Positions 35,484 through 43,143 of a stretch of 58,928 nt of DNA are shown piece by piece. The DNA is taken from the NCBI GenBank assembly GCA_009379915.1, contig WHSV01000010.1, positions 1 to 58,928 on the forward strand, given 5' to 3'. The notes beneath the pieces were generated by a model that saw only the letters and a list, made by a program, of their open reading frames with translations, was not told the DNA's origin and ran no database searches. The position numbers were made by a program, and so were the translations under genes. The stretch's first letter is position 1. The number at the start of each line of letters is the position of its first letter. This DNA is from Actinomycetota bacterium (GTDB lineage Bacteria; Actinomycetota; CADDZG01; WHSQ01).

Positions 35484-35878
35484 GCTCTTCGCATGAGAGC
35501 ACTGCTTTGGAAACCATCTCGATCAAGATCCCGGCCTCGCCGGAGTACCTGCAGGTCGTGCGCCTCGTGGCCGCGGGCCTGGCATCGCGCCTCTCGTTCA
35601 CCCTCGAGGACATCGAAGATCTCAAGATCGCAGTCGACGAGTTGTCCGCGTACATCACCGGGGCGCACGGACGTTCCGGAACGCTGGCCGTCAGCTTCAC
35701 CCTCCACGGCGACCGAATCCAGATCAGGGGGATCGGCGAATACACCGAGAGCTACGAGGTGCGAACCGAACTGACCGAGTTCTCGCGCATGATCCTGGAG
35801 ACCGTCGCGGACTCGGCCGAGTTGAGCGCATCCGACGGGAGGCCGGCCTTCTCCGTCGTCAAGAACAAGAGGGCCTAG
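35480..35878 (+). CDS. RsbW-like anti-sigma regulatory protein with degenerate ATP site
   Basis: This 132-residue protein has the GHKL/RsbW-type fold: IPASPEYLQVVRLVAAGLASRLSFTLEDIEDLKIAVDELSAYI, then GTLAVSFTLHGDRIQIRGIG and the C-terminal helix with FSVVKNK. In true RsbW kinases the N box holds an Asn (ACTNAI-like) and a DxGxG motif follows. Here the N box is DELSAYITGAHG and DxGxG is missing, so kinase activity is doubtful. The GTG at 35480 overlaps the Ku stop. The sigma factor starts two bases after its stop. It is best read as the partner (antagonist or co-regulator) of that sigma factor. Confidence 0.78.
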   Translation: MSSSHESTALETISIKIPASPEYLQVVRLVAAGLASRLSFTLEDIEDLKIAVDELSAYITGAHGRSGTLAVSFTLHGDRIQIRGIGEYTESYEVRTELTEFSRMILETVADSAELSASDGRPAFSVVKNKRA

Positions 35879-35880
35879 CG

Positions 35881-36642
35881 ATGGACAGGGCAATGCTGGA
35901 CCGGGCGGAGGTCCGGCAGCTATTCCTGGAGTACAGGGGTGCGTCCGAGGGCGACCGCGCCCGGCTCCGAGAGCAGCTCGTGGACCAGTACATCGGACTC
36001 GTCGAGTTCCTCGCACGCCGCTTCAGGAACCGAGGGGAACCCCTCGAGGATCTGGTGCAGGTTGGCACCATCGGCCTGCTCAAGGCGATCGAGCGCTTCG
36101 ACCTCGAGCGGGAGGTCGAGTTCTCGACCTACGCCACGCCGACCATCGTGGGCGAGCTCAAGAGGCATTTCCGCGACAAGGGCTGGGCCGTCCGCGTACC
36201 GCGCAGGCTGCAGGAGTTGCATCTCGAGCTCACCAAGGTCGTGAGCACCCTCGGCCAGGAACTCCGGCGTTCGCCGACCGTCGCCGAGATCGCCAGGGCG
36301 GCGGGGACCTCCGAGGAAAACGTGCTCGAGGGTCTCGAGATCGCGCAGGCGTACAACTTCACTTCACTCGACGCCCCCATTGACTCCCACGACGCGGGAT
36401 CCACCTCGTTCGCCGACCAGCTCGGCGGCGAGGACGAGCAGTTGCGAAATCTCGAGTACCGCGCGGCTCTGGCCCCCGAGATGGCCAAGCTCCCCGAGAG
36501 AGAGCGACGGATCCTCTACCTGAGGTTCTTCAAGGGGATGACTCAGAGCGAGATCGCGGAGCGGCTCGGAATCTCCCAGATGCACGTCTCGAGGCTCCTC
36601 AACCGGACCCTGATGCGCCTCAGAGAGGCACTCGAGGTCTAG
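35881..36642 (+). CDS. RNA polymerase sigma factor, SigB/SigF/SigG family
   Basis: This 253-residue group 3 sigma-70 factor has region 2 (QYIGLVEFLARRFRNRGEPLEDLVQVGTIGLLKAIERFDLEREVEFSTYATPTIVGELKRHFRDKGW). Region 3 is RVPRRLQELHLELTKVVSTL, and region 4 is LPERERRILYLRFFKGMTQSEIAERLGISQMHVSRLLNRTLMRL. This family drives stress or sporulation genes and is normally held by an RsbW-type anti-sigma factor. The gene is third in the ku / RsbW-like / sigma operon, so its regulon may include end-joining repair. No anti-anti-sigma (STAS) gene is adjacent. Confidence 0.94.
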   Translation: MDRAMLDRAEVRQLFLEYRGASEGDRARLREQLVDQYIGLVEFLARRFRNRGEPLEDLVQVGTIGLLKAIERFDLEREVEFSTYATPTIVGELKRHFRDKGWAVRVPRRLQELHLELTKVVSTLGQELRRSPTVAEIARAAGTSEENVLEGLEIAQAYNFTSLDAPIDSHDAGSTSFADQLGGEDEQLRNLEYRAALAPEMAKLPERERRILYLRFFKGMTQSEIAERLGISQMHVSRLLNRTLMRLREALEV

Positions 36643-36719
36643 GTTCCCCCCGAGCTGAGTTTCAGGCGGCCCCTCGGCGCGCCGATTTATAAGCAGCGGC
36701 AAAACTGGGAGGAGCTCGG

Positions 36720-38864
36720 GTGCTGCGGGGATCAGCCGTATTCATTGCCACCATTCGAAGCCGGGCCCCCAACGGGTCTGGGTCCGGCCGCGCCCTGTCT
36801 GTCGTAGCCCGCGTTCGTCGTCCCGCCTCTCTCGCGCTCGTCGCCGCTCTGGTGCTGGGGGCATGTTCGCTCGAACCCATGGATCTCGAAGGCGAACGCC
36901 CCCTGGCGTTGCGCTCCACCATCCGGGCCGCGGATGGAACGCTGTTGACCCGCGTGTACCGCGAGAACCGCGCCTACATGGCCTACGGCCGGATTCCTCG
37001 CACGATGGTCGACGCCGTGATCTCGGCCGAGGACTCGCGTTTCTTCTCGCACGGTGGCTTCGATCTGAAGGCCATCGGCCGGGCGTTGTTGGCGAACATG
37101 GACGAGGGGGCGACCGTACAGGGCGGAAGCACGATCACTCAGCAGTACGTCAAGAACACCTACTTCAGGGAAGCGCCGAAGACCCTCGAGCGAAAAGCGC
37201 GCGAGCTTCGCATTGCCATCGAAGTCGAACGCCAGTACTCGAAGAAAGAGATCCTCGAGCGCTACCTCAACACGGTCTACTTCGGGCACGGCGCCTACGG
37301 GCTGAAGACGGCGGTCGAAACGTTCTTCGGGCACGATGTCGACAGCCTCTCCGTTCACGAAGCCGCTCTTCTGGCCGCGATGATCAAGTCGCCGTCGCTC
37401 TACGATCCGAGCGACCACCCCAGGAACGCCAGGCAACGCCGCAACTACGTGCTCGATCGCATGGCCGAGCTCGGGCATATCGAAGCTCGCGACGCGCGCC
37501 GCTCCAGGAGGGCGCCTCTGGGCGTCACCCCGAACTCACCCCCGCTTACTCTGCGCCAGCCCTACTTCGTCGAGGCGGTGAAACGCGAGATTCTCGCCGA
37601 TAAACGGCTGGGACGAACCGAGCAGGGCCGGGCGCGGGCTCTGTACAAGGGTGGGTTGTCGGTCACGACCACGCTCCGCCCCACGATGCAGCGGATGGCG
37701 TCAGACGCCGTCGAGTCGGTGCTCAACCAGCCCGGCGACCCCGCCGCAGCGTTAATCGCGCTCGACCCGCACACCGGCGAGATCCTGTCCATGGTGGGAG
37801 GCAGCGACTTCAGCACCTCCCAGGTCAATCTCGCGCTGGGCCGAGAAGGCGGAGGCTCGGGCCGCCAGCCGGGGTCCACCATGAAGCCCATCGTCGCGGC
37901 GGCTGCACTCGAGGCCGGCCTGAGCTTCGACGAGACCTACGAGTCCGGCCCCCTCAGCACCGTTACGCCGGACGGCTCCACCTGGACGGTGGGCAACACA
38001 GAGGGCGGCGGTGGGCCCCCCTTGCCCATCAATGAGGCGCTCGTGGATTCGGTCAACGGTGTCTTTGCGCGCCTCGCGCTGGATCTCGGCGCCGGTGCGA
38101 TCGCAAACCAGGCGGAGCTCATGGGGGTCGGCGCGCCTCTGCCCACGGTACCCTCCATCGCGCTCGGTTCGGCGGAGGTCAGCGTCCTCGATATGGCGGC
38201 GGCATACGGAACCCTCGCCAACGGCGGCACTGCCATCGAGCCCACGACGATCCGGTCGGTCGAGACCCCCGATGGCCAGGTCGACCGGCCGCGCCAAAGG
38301 GTCACGCCGGGAGTGCTGGCTCCGGGCAACGCCTATCTCATCACCAAGGCGCTCGAGCAGGTGATCGAGCGGGGCACGGGAACGGCGGCGCGCCTCGGAC
38401 GGCCCGCGGCCGGCAAGACCGGAACCACGAACGACTACGGCGACGCCTGGTTCGTCGGCTACACGCCGGATCTCGTCACCGCGGTGTGGGTGGGCTACCC
38501 CCAGGGTCGCATCCCGATGACGAGCGTGCACGGAATCCACGTCGTCGGGGGCTCTCTGCCCGCGCAGATCTGGAGGAACTTCATGTCGTCGGCCCTGGCC
38601 GGCCGCCCCGTCAGGCAGTTCCTCCCGCCGCGCAGCGACACGGTCGAGGTCCGCATCGATCCCGTAAGCGGTCTGCTGGCCGCGCCCTGGTGCAAGGGCA
38701 AGATGAAAAGGATGCTTCGCCAGGAGATGCCGACCGAGACCTGTCCGCCACCTCCGAGCCCGACCCCGACCCCAAGCCCGACCCCCACGCCATCGCCGCC
38801 CCCCTCCCGGATGCCACCCCAGGTCACCCCCGGCCCGACCCCCGCTCCCACGCCGACCCGATAA
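36720..38864 (+). CDS. Class A penicillin-binding protein (transglycosylase-transpeptidase)
   Basis: This bifunctional peptidoglycan synthase of 714 residues has an N-terminal membrane anchor ending in LVLGACS, a lipobox-like Cys that is unusual for a PBP. The GT51 domain has ISAEDSRFFSHGGFD (catalytic Glu), GGSTITQQYVKN and YLNTVYFGHGAYG. The transpeptidase domain has the serine motif GSTMKP (about residue 387), the SxN motif in VDSVNG and KTGTT (about 562). The tail is a Pro/Thr/Ser-rich stretch of about 35 residues, probably spanning the wall. The GTG start at 36720 follows GGGAGGAG. It is downstream of the stress sigma factor by 77 bases. Confidence 0.94.
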   Translation: MLRGSAVFIATIRSRAPNGSGSGRALSVVARVRRPASLALVAALVLGACSLEPMDLEGERPLALRSTIRAADGTLLTRVYRENRAYMAYGRIPRTMVDAVISAEDSRFFSHGGFDLKAIGRALLANMDEGATVQGGSTITQQYVKNTYFREAPKTLERKARELRIAIEVERQYSKKEILERYLNTVYFGHGAYGLKTAVETFFGHDVDSLSVHEAALLAAMIKSPSLYDPSDHPRNARQRRNYVLDRMAELGHIEARDARRSRRAPLGVTPNSPPLTLRQPYFVEAVKREILADKRLGRTEQGRARALYKGGLSVTTTLRPTMQRMASDAVESVLNQPGDPAAALIALDPHTGEILSMVGGSDFSTSQVNLALGREGGGSGRQPGSTMKPIVAAAALEAGLSFDETYESGPLSTVTPDGSTWTVGNTEGGGGPPLPINEALVDSVNGVFARLALDLGAGAIANQAELMGVGAPLPTVPSIALGSAEVSVLDMAAAYGTLANGGTAIEPTTIRSVETPDGQVDRPRQRVTPGVLAPGNAYLITKALEQVIERGTGTAARLGRPAAGKTGTTNDYGDAWFVGYTPDLVTAVWVGYPQGRIPMTSVHGIHVVGGSLPAQIWRNFMSSALAGRPVRQFLPPRSDTVEVRIDPVSGLLAAPWCKGKMKRMLRQEMPTETCPPPPSPTPTPSPTPTPSPPPSRMPPQVTPGPTPAPTPTR

Positions 38865-38871
38865 CCCTGAA

Positions 38872-38905
38872 CCGGTTTTGAGCGCGAGAGCTCCCGCAAA
38901 ACGGG
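38872..38905 (+). terminator. Imperfect hairpin after the PBP gene
   Basis: CCGGTTTTG and CAAAACGGG pair at eight of nine positions across 16 bases, and inner GCG/CGC pairs extend the stem. It begins seven bases after the PBP stop. There is no T run downstream. Confidence 0.4.
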
Positions 38906-38919
38906 CTCTGAGGCACAAA

Positions 38920-38976
38920 GAAAACTCTGGGTCCGTACGAAAACTCTGGGTCCGTACGAAAACTCTGGGTCCGTGC
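38920..38976. repeat. Three tandem copies of a 19-bp repeat
   Basis: The unit gaaaactctgggtccgtac occurs at 38920-38938, 38939-38957 and 38958-38976, head to tail. The third copy differs at one base (a to g near the end). There are no spacers, so it is not a CRISPR. It lies in the 137-base gap between the convergent PBP and PdtaS-like genes. It could be a slippage product or a protein-binding array. Confidence 0.9.
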
Positions 38977-39001
38977 GCCGCCCTCGACGTGGGGCTGCAC
39001 C

Positions 39002-40426
39002 TCAGCCCTCGATCGGGATGCGGATCTCGCTGCGGGTGCCCCCGTTGGCTGACTGGGAGAAGCTCCCGCCGAGCTCGCCGATGAGCGAGCGCACGATCTG
39101 GAGGCCGAGCCTCGTGCTCTTGGCGGAATCCTCGCCGAGGCCCACGCCGTCGTCCCACACGGTCACCACGATGCCCGCCTCATCGCGCCCCAGCTCGACG
39201 CCGATCGTCCCCGAGCGCGTCTCGGGGAATGCGTGCTCGATGGAGTTCTGAATGAGCTCGGTGACGCTCACGGCCAGCGGCGTAGCGAGATCGGCGCCCA
39301 GCGGTCCGGTGCGGCCCGACATCTTGATCTCTATCTGGGCGTCGGGCGAAACCAGTCCCTCGGTCACCATCCGGCAGATGCGGCTTGCGACGTCTCCGAA
39401 CTCGGCCACGTCCTGAGGCTGCTCGGACAGGGTTTCGTGCACCAGTGCGATGGAGCCGACCCGCATGACGCTCTCCTGCAGCACCAGTCTGGCCTCATCC
39501 GACGAGACGCGTCGGCCCTGGAGTCGCAGAAGACTGGCGATCGTCTGGAGATTGTTCTTGACCCGATGATGGATCTCGCGAATGGTCGCGTCCTTGACCG
39601 AGATCATGCGCTCCTTCTGTCGGAGCTCGCTGACGTCGCGCGCCAGCACGAGCGAGCCCCTAATCTCGTTGCGCTCGATGAGCGGCATCACGCGCAGGCG
39701 GATGTGCGAGTCCCCGCGAACCAGTTCCCCGTCGAGCATCTTCTTGGTGTCCAAGGCCTCCCCCACCGGTGTGACCCCCAGTCCGAGCTCGTCGAGATAA
39801 CGACCGAGCACGTTCTGCCTCACCCCTAGCCTGTGTATCGACGAGAGCGCGTTCGGCGATGCCCACGCGATGAGACCGGCCTCGTCCAGAACGAACAGGC
39901 CATCGCTGACGCGCGGCCACTCGTGGCTCGCCGGGATGTCCTCGTAGGGGAAGGTCCCATCACAGATCATCTGGCTGACGCGCTCTGCGCATTGCAGGTA
40001 GACCTGCTCGAGACGACCGGGTCGCCGGGAGGTCGCGGGACTCCCCTCCTTCGTGACCACTGCGACGACTCCGTTGTTGAAGCGCACCGGCACCGCGTCC
40101 ATACGGATCGGGATGCCGTCGACCAATACGGGATCGTCCTGTCTCCAGACGCGGCCCTCACGGAAAGCTCGCTCGACGACCGGCTGCTCGGGCTGTGTGA
40201 CCCGGACCCCCACCATGTCCTGCGGATAGAGGGTCTGCGAGGTAAACGGCCTAAGCTGTGCGGAGATCTCGAACAGCTCCTGGCCCATGACGCGCACGTA
40301 CAGCAGCAGGTCGCTGAACGACAGGTCCGCGAGAACCTGCCACGAGAAGCACAGCGTCCGCAGGTGCTCGCTCTGACGTTTGTTTAGGTCGGAGACCCTG
40401 TAAATGCGATCCGCAAGCGTTGCCAT
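39002..40426 (-). CDS. pdtaS: PdtaS-like sensor histidine kinase (HisKA_2 type)
   Basis: This soluble 474-residue kinase has a GAF-like N-terminal sensor domain (WQVLADLSFSDLLLYV, then PVVERAFREGRVWR), a PAS domain (about 165-285) and the HisKA_2 box IREIHHRVKNNLQTIASLLRLQ (His near 309). A HATPase domain follows (LIQNSIEHAFPE, DDGVGLGED, STRLGLQIVRSLI). This order matches PdtaS of mycobacteria, which phosphorylates PdtaR, an ANTAR RNA-binding regulator. No pdtaR is in the window. The ATG at 40426 has TAGCAT nine bases upstream and no clear ribosome site, so the mRNA may be leaderless. It is divergent from the phosphoesterase at 40504. Confidence 0.88.
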   Translation of the reverse strand: MATLADRIYRVSDLNKRQSEHLRTLCFSWQVLADLSFSDLLLYVRVMGQELFEISAQLRPFTSQTLYPQDMVGVRVTQPEQPVVERAFREGRVWRQDDPVLVDGIPIRMDAVPVRFNNGVVAVVTKEGSPATSRRPGRLEQVYLQCAERVSQMICDGTFPYEDIPASHEWPRVSDGLFVLDEAGLIAWASPNALSSIHRLGVRQNVLGRYLDELGLGVTPVGEALDTKKMLDGELVRGDSHIRLRVMPLIERNEIRGSLVLARDVSELRQKERMISVKDATIREIHHRVKNNLQTIASLLRLQGRRVSSDEARLVLQESVMRVGSIALVHETLSEQPQDVAEFGDVASRICRMVTEGLVSPDAQIEIKMSGRTGPLGADLATPLAVSVTELIQNSIEHAFPETRSGTIGVELGRDEAGIVVTVWDDGVGLGEDSAKSTRLGLQIVRSLIGELGGSFSQSANGGTRSEIRIPIEG

Positions 40427-40503
40427 CTGCTCATGATGCTACGGCCCCGCAACCCATTTAAGGTGAGCACGGCACAGTTGGCTCGAGAGGAGACCACCAC
40501 CTA

Positions 40504-41190
40504 GTGCGTGTCGCTATCCTGTCCGACATCCACGGCAACCTGCTGGCCCTCGAGGCGGTCATGGCGGACCTGGAGGTCCAGCGCCCCGATCAGGTGTGGT
40601 GCGGAGGTGACCTCGGTTGGCTCGGTCCGTGGGCGCCGGAGTGCATCCAGCGAGTGCGCGAGTCAGGCTGGCCCACGGTCAAGGGGAACACGGACGTGTG
40701 GATCACCGGCGACCCTCAGACCGTGGACTCCGAGGAGGATCGTGTGTCGTTCATCGCCCTCGCCGAGGAGCACGCCATCTCGCAAGACGACGCCGACTGG
40801 CTGTTGAACTTGCCGCTGGGACACACCGGCACCGGTTCCGTGCTGCTGGTTCACGGGACCCCCGACTCGCCGTTCAGAGCTCCGATGCCCGACGATCCGG
40901 CCCCCGACTTCAGCCCGTACGAGGACCGTGCGGCAATCGTCGTCTACGCACACGTTCACCGCGCCTTCGTCCGCCGGCTCTCTGGAGGCACGCTCGTGGC
41001 CAACACGGGTGCGGTCGGACTTCCGATGGACGGAGACACCGCCAGCTACCTGCTCATAGATCGGGTCGGCACCGATATCACGCTTCGTCACCGCCGCGTC
41101 ACCTTCGACCGGCGGGCGGGTCTGGCGGAGGCCAAGCGCATCGGAGGGTTGATCGGCGAGCGCTTCGCGGAGATGCTCGGCCCCGCGTGA
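40504..41190 (+). CDS. Metallophosphoesterase (YfcE/MJ0936-like)
   Basis: This 228-residue calcineurin-like phosphoesterase has the dimetal motifs ILSDIHGNLLALEAV (Asp-x-His), CGGDLGWLGPW (GD-x-x), VKGNTD (GN-x-D), LLVHGTPDSPF and YAHVHRAFVR (G/A-H-x-H), followed by NTGAVGLPMD. These proteins hydrolyse phosphodiesters or phosphoprotein/nucleotide substrates, and the true substrate is unknown. The start is GTG at 40504, after GAGAGGAG. The stop overlaps the next ATG (TGATG), so it is co-translated with the DUF2203 gene. Confidence 0.9.
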   Translation: MRVAILSDIHGNLLALEAVMADLEVQRPDQVWCGGDLGWLGPWAPECIQRVRESGWPTVKGNTDVWITGDPQTVDSEEDRVSFIALAEEHAISQDDADWLLNLPLGHTGTGSVLLVHGTPDSPFRAPMPDDPAPDFSPYEDRAAIVVYAHVHRAFVRRLSGGTLVANTGAVGLPMDGDTASYLLIDRVGTDITLRHRRVTFDRRAGLAEAKRIGGLIGERFAEMLGPA

Positions 41191-41558
41191 TGGCTACGAA
41201 GCGTTACAGCGCACAAGAGGCCAACGAGCTGCTCCCCTATCTCGCGCCGACGCTGACAGAGTTACGCGACAGGTTCATCAGAGCGTCCGACCTGCGGGCG
41301 GAGGTCGCGCGCGAAGCAACCGGGAACGGAGGCTCGTCGAAGCGCGCCAAGCTGCAGAGAACCCAGGAACGAGTTGCCGAGCTGCTCGCACGCCTCGCGG
41401 AGTGGGAGATCGAGCTACGAGACATCGAGGCGGGTCTGATCGATTTCCCCGCCGTGGTCGACGGCGCTCCGGCCTGGCTGTGCTGGAAGCTCGGCGAGCC
41501 GCGAGTGGGTTACTGGCACTCGACCACCTCGGGCTTTGCGGACCGCCGCCCGCTTTAG
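41190..41558 (+). CDS. DUF2203 family protein
   Basis: This 122-residue cytoplasmic protein has a helical hairpin N-terminal half (YSAQEANELLPYLAPTLTELRDRF through VAELLARLAEWEIELRDIEAGLIDFPA). It ends in the family hallmark WLCWKLGEPRVGYWHSTTSGFADRRP. DUF2203 function is unknown. The start overlaps the phosphoesterase stop, so the pair is co-translated, and it converges on the LOG-family gene. No metal or nucleotide site is evident. Confidence 0.85.
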   Translation: MATKRYSAQEANELLPYLAPTLTELRDRFIRASDLRAEVAREATGNGGSSKRAKLQRTQERVAELLARLAEWEIELRDIEAGLIDFPAVVDGAPAWLCWKLGEPRVGYWHSTTSGFADRRPL

Positions 41559-41594
41559 ACACAGGAGGGCGCCCGCCCGAGTGAGCCGAGCACT

Positions 41595-42149
41595 CTAGAA
41601 GCCGAGGTCGTCCAGCAACTCGTCCGGCGTGTCGGCCGACTTGAGCAACATCCTGTTAGTCGGGGCGATGAATCCCTCGGTGACGGCGTGATCGAACAGC
41701 GTCAGGAGAGGCTCGTAGTACCCGGCCGAGTTGACGAGTCCTATCGGCTTCGAGTGAATGCCGAGCTGCGCCCAGGTCAGGATCTCGCACAGCTCCTCGA
41801 ACGTCCCCATGCCTCCGGGCAGGGCGACGAAGCCGGCGGAGAGATCGGACATCAACTGCTTGCGCTGATGCATCGAGTCGACCACGCGCAGCTCCGTGAG
41901 ATCGAGGAGATCGGGCTTGCCGGTCTCCCGCGCCAGCATGGCCTCGGGGAGGACGCCGATGGCCTCCCCGCCCTCGGTCATGACGACGTCGGCAAGAACG
42001 CCCATCAGCCCCACGGACTCGCCGCCGTACACCAGTCCGAGGCCCCGGCGGACGAGCGCCCGGCCCATATCCCCGGCCGCCTCCGCGTAACCATGGTTGA
42101 AGCCCAGGCTCGAGCCGCAGAAGACGCAGATGCGCTTGGTCCCGGTCAC
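41595..42149 (-). CDS. LOG-family protein (nucleoside 5'-monophosphate phosphoribohydrolase-like)
   Basis: This 184-residue Rossmann-fold protein of the LONELY GUY/lysine-decarboxylase-like family has ICVFCGSSLGFNHGYAEAA at the start, GLVYGGESVGLMGVLAD, and the active-site signature LPGGMGTFEELCEILTWAQLG. LOG proteins release ribose 5-phosphate from nucleotide substrates such as cytokinin nucleotides; in bacteria the usual substrate is AMP-like. The gene starts two bases after the enoyl-CoA hydratase stop, so it is last in the BKACE/biotinyl/hydratase operon. A link to that pathway is not obvious. Confidence 0.9.
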   Translation of the reverse strand: MTGTKRICVFCGSSLGFNHGYAEAAGDMGRALVRRGLGLVYGGESVGLMGVLADVVMTEGGEAIGVLPEAMLARETGKPDLLDLTELRVVDSMHQRKQLMSDLSAGFVALPGGMGTFEELCEILTWAQLGIHSKPIGLVNSAGYYEPLLTLFDHAVTEGFIAPTNRMLLKSADTPDELLDDLGF

Positions 42150-42151
42150 GC

Positions 42152-42931
42152 TCAGGAACCTGTGAAATCCGGCGGGCGTCTCTCGCTCATCGCCCGGATA
42201 CCCTCACCGAGGTCATCGCTCGCGTAGGCCTCGGCCACGAGGGCATCGACCTCGAGCGCGGCCTCGGGGTTCAGCCTGCGCACCGACCGCTCCCCGGCGA
42301 TGGCTCGAATCGCCCGCTTGGCCCCCTGGACGGAGAGCGGGGCGAGCGCAGCGATGGCGAGAGCCATGCGCTCGGTGGTCCCCTCGAGCTCGTGAGGCGC
42401 GCACACCTCCGACACCAGGCCGGGCTGCAGTGCGTCGGCCCCCGAGAACGTCGTGCCGGTCATCAGGACTTCTTTCGCCCGCGCGATACCGACCAGCTCA
42501 ACGAGTCGCTCCACGTTCTCGAGGTTCACGACCACGCCGAGACGGGACGAGGGGATGCCCAGCCGGGCATCCGACGCGGCGACGCGAAAGTCACACACGG
42601 TCGCGAGCTGTAGCCCGCCTCCCAGAGCGGCTCCCTGAATCCGGGCGACCGTTGGAAGACGGTGACCCCACACGGCCTCGAGCATGCGCTCGAACGCCGG
42701 GAGGAAGTCGACCCCCTCGGGTCCCGAAACGGCGGCGAAATCCGCACCCGAGCAGAACACCGGTCCCGCTCCCGCGACAACGACGACGCGCGCCGCATTG
42801 TGGTGATTCGCCTCGTCGAGCGCCTCGACGATTGCATCGCACAGCTCGAGGGACAACGCGTTGCGCGCCTCGGGCCGGTTGAGCTCGATCGTGAGCACGG
42901 GCCCGGCGCCGGTGGTTGTGACCAGGCTCAC
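42152..42931 (-). CDS. Enoyl-CoA hydratase/isomerase family protein
   Basis: This 259-residue crotonase-fold enzyme has IELNRPEARNALSLEL, the oxyanion-hole loops FCSGADFAAVSG and IQGAALGGGLQLATVCDFRVAASDARLG. In the position of the second catalytic Glu the sequence is SRLGVVVNLENVERLVELVG, where classical hydratases have a Glu within GxxPxxG-type context, so the reaction is uncertain (hydratase, isomerase or decarboxylase). It overlaps the biotinyl-protein gene by four bases and is followed by the LOG gene. It belongs to a small operon for CoA-thioester metabolism. Confidence 0.88.
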   Translation of the reverse strand: MSLVTTTGAGPVLTIELNRPEARNALSLELCDAIVEALDEANHHNAARVVVVAGAGPVFCSGADFAAVSGPEGVDFLPAFERMLEAVWGHRLPTVARIQGAALGGGLQLATVCDFRVAASDARLGIPSSRLGVVVNLENVERLVELVGIARAKEVLMTGTTFSGADALQPGLVSEVCAPHELEGTTERMALAIAALAPLSVQGAKRAIRAIAGERSVRRLNPEAALEVDALVAEAYASDDLGEGIRAMSERRPPDFTGS

Positions 42932-43143
42932 TCGATGACGGCGATGACGTCGCCCTCCTGGACGACGCCTCCCTCGGTGACGTTCAACTCGGAGATGGTT
43001 CCCGAAGCGGTCGCCTCGACCGGGATCTCCATCTTCATCGACTCGAGGATGCAGATCGTTTCGCCCTCGCCGACCTCGTCACCCCTGGCCGCCACGACCT
43101 TCCAGACGTTGGCGACCATCTCGGCGAGCACTTCCTCACTCAT
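42928..43143 (-). CDS. Biotinyl/lipoyl attachment domain protein (biotin carboxyl carrier type)
   Basis: This 71-residue stand-alone biotinyl domain has the biotinylation motif ESMKMEIPV with target Lys near residue 36. The flanking hairpin VWKVVAARGDEVGEGETICILE, then SGTISELNVTEGGVVQEGDVIAVIE, completes the fold. Such carriers shuttle carboxyl groups between a biotin carboxylase and a carboxyltransferase. The start is the ATG at 43143, overlapping the BKACE stop (ATGA). A carboxyltransferase is encoded at 46612-48225, but no biotin carboxylase is in the window, so the complete enzyme needs a gene from elsewhere. Confidence 0.9.
   Translation of the reverse strand: MSEEVLAEMVANVWKVVAARGDEVGEGETICILESMKMEIPVEATASGTISELNVTEGGVVQEGDVIAVIE

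Noticed and set aside
38920-38976. Possible CRISPR array
   Set aside because: The three 19-bp units follow one another without spacers and there are no cas genes.
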